Positions 59,797 to 64,000 of a stretch of 64,000 bases of DNA are shown one piece after another. Position 1 is the stretch's first letter. Every line of letters starts with the position of its first letter. This DNA is from Streptomyces bobili (lineage in GTDB: Bacteria; Actinomycetota; Actinomycetes; Streptomycetales; Streptomycetaceae). The notes beneath the pieces are model-generated. The model searched no databases, was not told the DNA's origin, and was given only the letters and a program-made list of their open reading frames with translations. Position numbers and translations under genes: made by a program. Location of the stretch: contig NZ_MUBA01000056.1 of NCBI RefSeq assembly GCF_002154575.1, forward strand, positions 16,532-80,531, in the 5' to 3' direction.

Positions 59797-61377
59797 ATGC
59801 GGGCGCGGCAGGACACGCAGGATCAAGGCCCGCAACAGGAACGGGACCGGCGTCCGGCCTCGGTCCGGTCAGCCGCCGCGAGCACCGCCGCATCGGGTCG
59901 AATCGGCGAGCTGTCGCCTGCTGCCCTCGGCGTGCTCCAGCGAACGGTGGGCAACCGGGCACTGGCTCAGCTCGTCGCCGACGAACGCCACGAACACGGT
60001 CCGGGCTGCGGACACTCGGACGGCACGGCCGTCCAGCGCGCCCCCGAGGTCGACGCGGTGTTGCGCAGTGGGGGCCGTCCACTTGACGCGCCGCTGCGGC
60101 AGGAGATGGAGGCCCGGCTCGACGCCGACTTCGGCGACGTACGTCTGCACGTCGACAGTGCTGCCCGCCGGTCGGCCGCCCAGCTCGGGGCCCGTGCCTA
60201 CACCTCCGGCAGCCATGTGGTCATCGGTGAGGGCGGAGGCGACAAGCACACCCTGGCCCATGAGCTGACCCATGTGATCCAGCAGCGAAGCGGGCCGGTC
60301 GCGGGCACCGACACCGGCGACGGGCTGCGGGTCAGCGCACCCGGCGACCCCTTCGAGCGGGCCGCCGAGGCCAACGCCGCCCGGGTGATGTCGGGACCCG
60401 CGCCCGTGCAGCGGAGCGCCGGCCTCGGGGAGGGAGTGGCATCCGAACGGGGGCGGACGGGCGAGGGTTCCGGTCGGCGGCGGCAGGTCCAGCGCGTCGC
60501 CTACAACACGAACGCCGTGCCGCAGGGCTCGTTCATCTACCCCGTCGTGGACTCCGTGGGCAGGACGACGTCCATCGAGATGATCAGCGACGGCTCACTG
60601 ACCGGCTCGCCCCCGGCCGTCGACCCCACAGGGTACGGCTACATCCGCCAGCTCGGTCTCACGAACTTCTGGATCCGTTTCCATCTCATCAATATGCAGG
60701 CCGGCGGTCCCGGAACGCAGAACAACCTGGTGCCCGCCTCCAAACGGGACAACAGCCGGTACGAGGCCGGCGTCGAGAGCGTGCTGAAGCGCGAGCTGGT
60801 CACCGTGGCAGCCGCGAACTCCGCCATGGCGTGGAACGCTCCGCGCCACTACGTCTACTTCGGCGTCGACGTGAACTACGGGACGGCCGACCCCCAGACC
60901 TCGCAGTACCAGCAGTCCTTCGCCCCGTACTTCGTCCGGTCTCTCACCATCAATTTCAAGCGGTACGACCCCACGATCGGCGTCTGGCAGGTCCTGGCCG
61001 CCTCGCTCCCGTTCGCCTTCACGGACCCTCAGCCGACCTACTTCGGCCAGGCGCTGGCCGCCGCCACCATGACCCTCCCGGATCTGGTGCAGGTCACCGC
61101 GAACCGCAGATGGGACGCGGACGACGTCGTCTTCCTCCAGTCGATCGGCGCGGGCGGCCCCCGCCGCGGGGAGTTCCAGGGCCTCGTGGACCAGGCCGGT
61201 GCTCTCGGGGCCACGGAGTCCGTGATCCACACGTTCTCCCAGATGCCGTTCCGGCCGCCCAGGCAGGGCGGCCGGGGCCAGCAGCGAGGTGCCGTCACGT
61301 TCGCCGAGCGCATCAACAGCGACGCGCAGCTCGCCACCTTGGCCAATCTGATCGCTACCGGAAGAATCACCACCTGA
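59797..61377 (+). CDS. DUF4157 (eCIS core-like) protein with nuclease-like C-terminal region
   Basis: 526 aa, ATG with GAGGGAGAG. DUF4157 domain at about 40-165: LSPAALGVLQRTVGNRALAQLV, LRQEMEARLDADFGDVRLHVDSAA, ALGARAYTSGSHVVIGEGGG-like strand, and the zinc-protease-like HELTH (His155, Glu156, His159) in LAHELTHVIQQRSGPV. A linker follows (165-235), then a unique C-terminal part: FWIRFHLINMQAGGPGTQNN then LVPASKRDNSRYE (about 291-323) resembles the RGHLIN..GGPG..NL.P motif of DNA/RNA non-specific endonuclease toxins, with Gly changed to Phe. DUF4157 proteins are linked to extracellular contractile injection systems; none is encoded here. Candidate effector. Confidence 0.82.
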   Translation: MRARQDTQDQGPQQERDRRPASVRSAAASTAASGRIGELSPAALGVLQRTVGNRALAQLVADERHEHGPGCGHSDGTAVQRAPEVDAVLRSGGRPLDAPLRQEMEARLDADFGDVRLHVDSAARRSAAQLGARAYTSGSHVVIGEGGGDKHTLAHELTHVIQQRSGPVAGTDTGDGLRVSAPGDPFERAAEANAARVMSGPAPVQRSAGLGEGVASERGRTGEGSGRRRQVQRVAYNTNAVPQGSFIYPVVDSVGRTTSIEMISDGSLTGSPPAVDPTGYGYIRQLGLTNFWIRFHLINMQAGGPGTQNNLVPASKRDNSRYEAGVESVLKRELVTVAAANSAMAWNAPRHYVYFGVDVNYGTADPQTSQYQQSFAPYFVRSLTINFKRYDPTIGVWQVLAASLPFAFTDPQPTYFGQALAAATMTLPDLVQVTANRRWDADDVVFLQSIGAGGPRRGEFQGLVDQAGALGATESVIHTFSQMPFRPPRQGGRGQQRGAVTFAERINSDAQLATLANLIATGRITT

Positions 61378-61435
61378 CCGGCAGCCGCCCGCATCGCAAG
61401 GGTGGCGCACTCACTCACGAGGAAGGGAGCCTTCG

Positions 61436-61918
61436 TTGGCGAGTCTGTGGCGGGTGCGCGTCACGCGCGTGAGCGACAACACCGTCGAGCTGACCCTGTC
61501 CGCGATCCATCCCGACGCCGGGGAACCGTCCGCGTCCGCCGCCTTCGCGATGCGACTGCTGGCCGACACCGACCCCGAACGCCTGGACCGCGAGGCCGGG
61601 CCGGGAGCGTACTGGGACCCGGTCGCCCTGGCCGAGTACGCAGACCGGGTGATCGCGGCGGTCTCCGTGACCGCCCGGCGCCGCCTGCCCTTCGACGAGG
61701 ACGCGGCTCGGCGTGCTGTCGAGGCCGAACTGCGCGCACGCGGCCTCGACCCGGCCGACGCCACCGCCTGGCAGGCGGCCTTCCTGGACGCCTGGCGAGC
61801 ACTGTGGCAGGACCCCGACCGAGTTCCGTCCGCCGACCTCGAGATCCGGGCGACCGACGTGTCGTGGCTGGCGGGAATCGTCCAGGGGCGGGAGTGGGAC
61901 ACGGCGGCGTACGGCTGA
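61436..61918 (+). CDS. Hypothetical protein downstream of DUF4157 gene
   Basis: 160 aa from a TTG start with GAAGGGAG upstream. Alpha/beta protein, acidic: LWRVRVTRVSDNTVELTLSAIHPDAGEP at the start, VIAAVSVTARRRLPFDEDAARRAVEAELRARGLDPADATAWQ in the middle, ADLEIRATDVSWLAGIVQGREWD at the end. No signal peptide, no catalytic motif. Lies 58 bp past the DUF4157 stop codon on the same strand, so it is probably co-transcribed and is a candidate immunity protein or chaperone. Confidence 0.65.
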   Translation: MASLWRVRVTRVSDNTVELTLSAIHPDAGEPSASAAFAMRLLADTDPERLDREAGPGAYWDPVALAEYADRVIAAVSVTARRRLPFDEDAARRAVEAELRARGLDPADATAWQAAFLDAWRALWQDPDRVPSADLEIRATDVSWLAGIVQGREWDTAAYG

Positions 61919-62029
61919 GCGGCACCGCAACCCTCGGGGGTGACTCCGAGGGAGGGCCCGAGGGAGAGGCTGCGCCCGGCCGGCCCCTGGAGGCTGGGCG
62001 CTGACTGAGCAAGGCTTCCGCTATGGGCG

Positions 62030-62530
62030 GATCACTGCCAGGGGTGGTTCGTACCCGACCCGCGCGCGAAGCCTGCTGCCATGTCCGCGACGACTTCGGC
62101 CTCCCTGGGCGTGAGAGAGAAGTGGTCCCCGGGGAACGAGCGCAGTTCGAAGCGGCCCGGGGCGGCGAGTTCGGACCAGGCGAGGACGTGGTCGAGCAGG
62201 CAGCTCGGGTCGTCCTGTCCGACGTACGCGGTGATCGGTGCCCTGACCGGAGTCGGATGCGGGGGCTGGTAGCCCTCGATGGGCGGTAGTCGGCCCGGAG
62301 GGCGGGCAGCAGCAGATCACGTAGCTCCGGGATGTCGTAGACCTCCGAGTGCAGATCTCCGAGGTGCCGGACGCGAGTGATCAGGGTTTCGTCGTCGGCA
62401 CGGTGCAGCGCCATGCGTTCGGCCCGCCGGGGGGTTTCGTGGGCGGAGACCAGCAGGTGTTCGGGGACGATGCCGCGGGCCTCCAGTCGCAGGGCCAGCT
62501 CGTAGGCGACGCAGGCGCCAGGGTCGGCGC
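62030..62530 (-). pseudogene. Frameshifted thioesterase II remnant
   Basis: Frames joined by at least one indel near 62288: VAYELALRLEARGIVPEHLLVSAHETP then MALHRADDETLITRVRHLGDL, HSEVYDIPELRDLLLPALRADYRP, IEGYQPPHPTPVRAPITAYVGQDDPSC and FELRSFPGDHFSL. This is the C-terminal two thirds of a type II thioesterase (NRPS/PKS editing enzyme; GDH is the catalytic His motif). The N-terminal part with the GxSxG Ser is not present. 62545-62815 before it on the same strand reads as an unrecognised coding remnant. Confidence 0.7.
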
Positions 62531-62810
62531 CCCCGGCCGCCGAGGCTCACATGCCAGTCGGAGCCTGGAATCCGCCACGCCGGTGCACCCGGAACCGCTT
62601 CTTGGCGTCGTAGCTCGTATGCGGTCTGCACGGTCTGGCGCTGTCGATCGGTCACGACGAGTCTGTAGTCGCTGCCTTCCTGCAAGTTCGGCCCCGCCGA
62701 CCGCACCCGCACCCGTGGCACCCACGGCTCGGTCAGCCCCGACGCCCTGGGCCTGCCGGGCTCCGCGTCCGACGCAGCCAGGACGTCACCCGCCGTCACG
62801 TTCGCAAATA

Positions 62811-62860
62811 CTTGGCCAGCCACATGATTGCTGTTACGGTTAATCATGTGGCCAGCCACA
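62811..62860. promoter_or_regulatory. Promoter with nested palindromic operators
   Basis: -35 TTGGCC (62812-62817), 17-bp spacer, -10 TACGGT (62835-62840), plus strand. GCCACATGATT-N12-AATCATGTGGC (62819-62852, perfect arms) brackets the -10. TGTGGC-CA-GCCACA (62847-62860) is a perfect palindrome, and a one-mismatch copy lies at 62811-62824. Likely TetR- or MarR-type control of the MDR gene; no such gene in the window to the right. Confidence 0.65.
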
Positions 62861-62887
62861 CTCTTAGGTCACAGGAATGGAGTCACC

Positions 62888-63793
62888 ATGAAAGCGATCG
62901 TTTTCGACCAGTTCGGCGGCCCGGACGTGCTGCACGAGGCGGACATCGAGGTCCCGCAGCCGGGCCCCGGCCAGGTCCGGGTCCGCGTGAAGGCCGCCGG
63001 GCTGAACGCGCTGGACGGCAAGATCCGCTCCGGGATGATCGAGGCCGTCCGCCCGACGACCTTCCCGGCCGTCCCCGGTGGCGAGTTCGCCGGCGTGGTG
63101 GACGCCCTGGGTGAGGGCGTGAGCGACGTGCGGGTCGGCGACGAGGTGGTGGGCTGGTCGGACACCGGCTCGTACGCCCAGTACGCACTGGCCACCACCG
63201 TGGCCCCCAAGCCCGCCGACCTCGACTGGCAGGACGCGGTCGCGCTGCCGGTGGCCGGCGAGACGGCCGAGCGGGTCCTGAACCTGCTGGGTGTCTCCGC
63301 CGGGGAGACCGTGCTGATGCACGGCGCGTCCGGGGCGGTGGGAACCCTGGCGGTCCAGCTCGCCACGGCTCGCGGAGCACGCGTGATCGCCACCGCGGGC
63401 CCCTCCAACCAGGACTACCTCGCCTCGCTCGGCGCCACCGCGACCGTGTACGGCGAGGGCCTGGTCGAGCGGGTGCGGGCGCTGGCCCCCGACGGCGTGG
63501 ACGCGGTGTTCGATCTGGCCGGGAAGGGAGCCCTGGAAGACTCGATCGCACTGAAGGACGGCACCGAGCGCATCGTCACCATCGCCGACTTCGGTGCACG
63601 GCAGCTGGGCATCACCTTCTCCCAGGGGACCCAGGAACGTTCGACCGCCCACCTCGCCGCGCTGGCCCAGGACGCCGCGGCCGGCAAGCTCGTCACCACC
63701 GTCACCGCCTACCCGCTCGACCAGGCGGCCACGGCCCAGCAGGTCAGCGACGCCGGGCACGTGCGGGGCAACCTCGTCCTGACCGTCGACTGA
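62888..63793 (+). CDS. NADP-dependent MDR oxidoreductase (quinone oxidoreductase-like)
   Basis: Zinc-independent medium-chain dehydrogenase/reductase, 301 aa from ATG 62888 (GGAGTCACC upstream). GroES-like N-terminal domain (VRVRVKAAGLNALDGKIRSG, PGGEFAGVVDALGEGV), cofactor-binding Rossmann motif LMHGASGAVGTLAVQLATARG at about 140-160, and the late VRGNLVLTVD C-terminus typical of NADPH:quinone oxidoreductase-like proteins. Followed directly by a truncated NmrA-like gene. Confidence 0.95.
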   Translation: MKAIVFDQFGGPDVLHEADIEVPQPGPGQVRVRVKAAGLNALDGKIRSGMIEAVRPTTFPAVPGGEFAGVVDALGEGVSDVRVGDEVVGWSDTGSYAQYALATTVAPKPADLDWQDAVALPVAGETAERVLNLLGVSAGETVLMHGASGAVGTLAVQLATARGARVIATAGPSNQDYLASLGATATVYGEGLVERVRALAPDGVDAVFDLAGKGALEDSIALKDGTERIVTIADFGARQLGITFSQGTQERSTAHLAALAQDAAAGKLVTTVTAYPLDQAATAQQVSDAGHVRGNLVLTVD

Positions 63794-63795
63794 CC

Positions 63796-64000
63796 ACGGC
63801 GTCCCCTTCGTCGCCCTGCGCCCGGGGGCGTTCCTCGACCAGGTCGCGAGCATGGCGGGCGACCCGGTCGACAAGGGCCGCATGCTGTGGATCGGCAAGG
63901 CCATCGTCCCGCTGACCTTCGTCCGCACCTCCGATCTCGCGGCGTACCTGGCGGCCGCGGTCGACGTCGCGGCCGAGGCCGGTGAGCGGATCGACATCGG
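63796..64000 (+). pseudogene. 5'-truncated NmrA-like NAD(P)-binding gene (runs off window)
   Basis: From just after the MDR stop the sequence reads HGVPFVALRPGAFLDQVASM then DKGRMLWIGKAIVPLTFVRTSDLAAYL, an internal piece of an NmrA/NAD(P)H-binding protein. No N-terminal GxxGxxG and no start codon with a Shine-Dalgarno precede it; an in-frame ATG at 63853 would give only the last part. Its 5' half seems to have been lost by a deletion ending at the MDR gene. Confidence 0.55.

Noticed and set aside
59797..61918. A contractile injection system gene cluster
   Set aside because: No sheath, tube, baseplate or ATPase genes; only the DUF4157 protein is present.

Overview
The window is high-GC actinobacterial chromosome, almost certainly Streptomyces. 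Third positions are strongly G/C biased, GTG starts are frequent, and the families present are typical of the genus (CebEFG-BglC, DUF6243, DUF6368, amphi-Trp, SHOCT, ECF sigma with a SnoaL tail, MalT-like LuxR). There are no rRNA or tRNA genes. The region looks like accessory or arm chromosome: sugar-use loci, single-gene regulators and small stress proteins are separated by decayed insertion sequences and truncated genes.

Left block (1-10.9 kb): a glycan-use locus. A sugar ABC transporter (permease cut by the window edge, lipoprotein binding protein) follows a 2-hydroxyacid dehydrogenase. A divergent regulator joins a DeoR-type HTH to a LacI-type sugar-binding domain. Next come two large secreted glycosidases, GH59 (galactocerebrosidase-like) and GH115 (alpha-glucuronidase-like). 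A 12-bp motif containing a DeoR/GlpR-like half site lies upstream of both the regulator and GH59. GH115 has its own promoter, overlapped by a palindrome, and is probably leaderless.

11-24.2 kb: PEP-mutase-family enzyme, cold-shock protein, TetR regulator with a SnoaL-like protein, LysR regulator divergent from an acetyltransferase and an Asp/Glu racemase, DUF6243, DUF6368, an endonuclease VII-like protein, then a sulfur detoxification operon (MBL-rhodanese, rhodanese, TauE/SafE exporter) preceded by two CsoR/CstR-type operators. A decayed rhodanese, a small membrane protein and a SnoaL protein fused in frame to a broken SMI1/KNR4 gene follow.

24.3-33.2 kb: hypothetical proteins, an IS graveyard (ISL3, istB and istA remnants, 25.2-27.7 kb), DUF3592, a secreted protein, a DinB-like protein and an EamA transporter. 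33.5-36.6 kb: an ECF sigma factor, then an LLM flavin oxidoreductase and a MarR regulator linked by a repeated GTTGAT-N2-ATCAAC operator.

36.7-44.4 kb: the cellobiose/cello-oligosaccharide locus cebR / cebE-cebF-cebG-bglC, with a double LacI-type operator just downstream of the predicted cebE promoter, and a G-rich hexamer array upstream of a hypothetical gene. 44.4-57.7 kb: phosphotransferase, EF-hand protein, methyltransferase, several small membrane/stress proteins (DUF7144, SHOCT, HdeD/DUF308), a DHA2 MFS exporter, a 906-aa MalT-like regulator, DUF2252, a carboxymuconolactone decarboxylase-like protein and an amphi-Trp protein.

Right end (57.9-64 kb): a membrane protein with a probable frameshift at a C tract, an acetyltransferase, a DUF4157 protein with a nuclease-like C-terminal region plus an uncharacterised partner (candidate effector pair), a broken thioesterase, an MDR oxidoreductase under a complex palindromic operator, and a 5'-truncated NmrA-like gene running off the edge.
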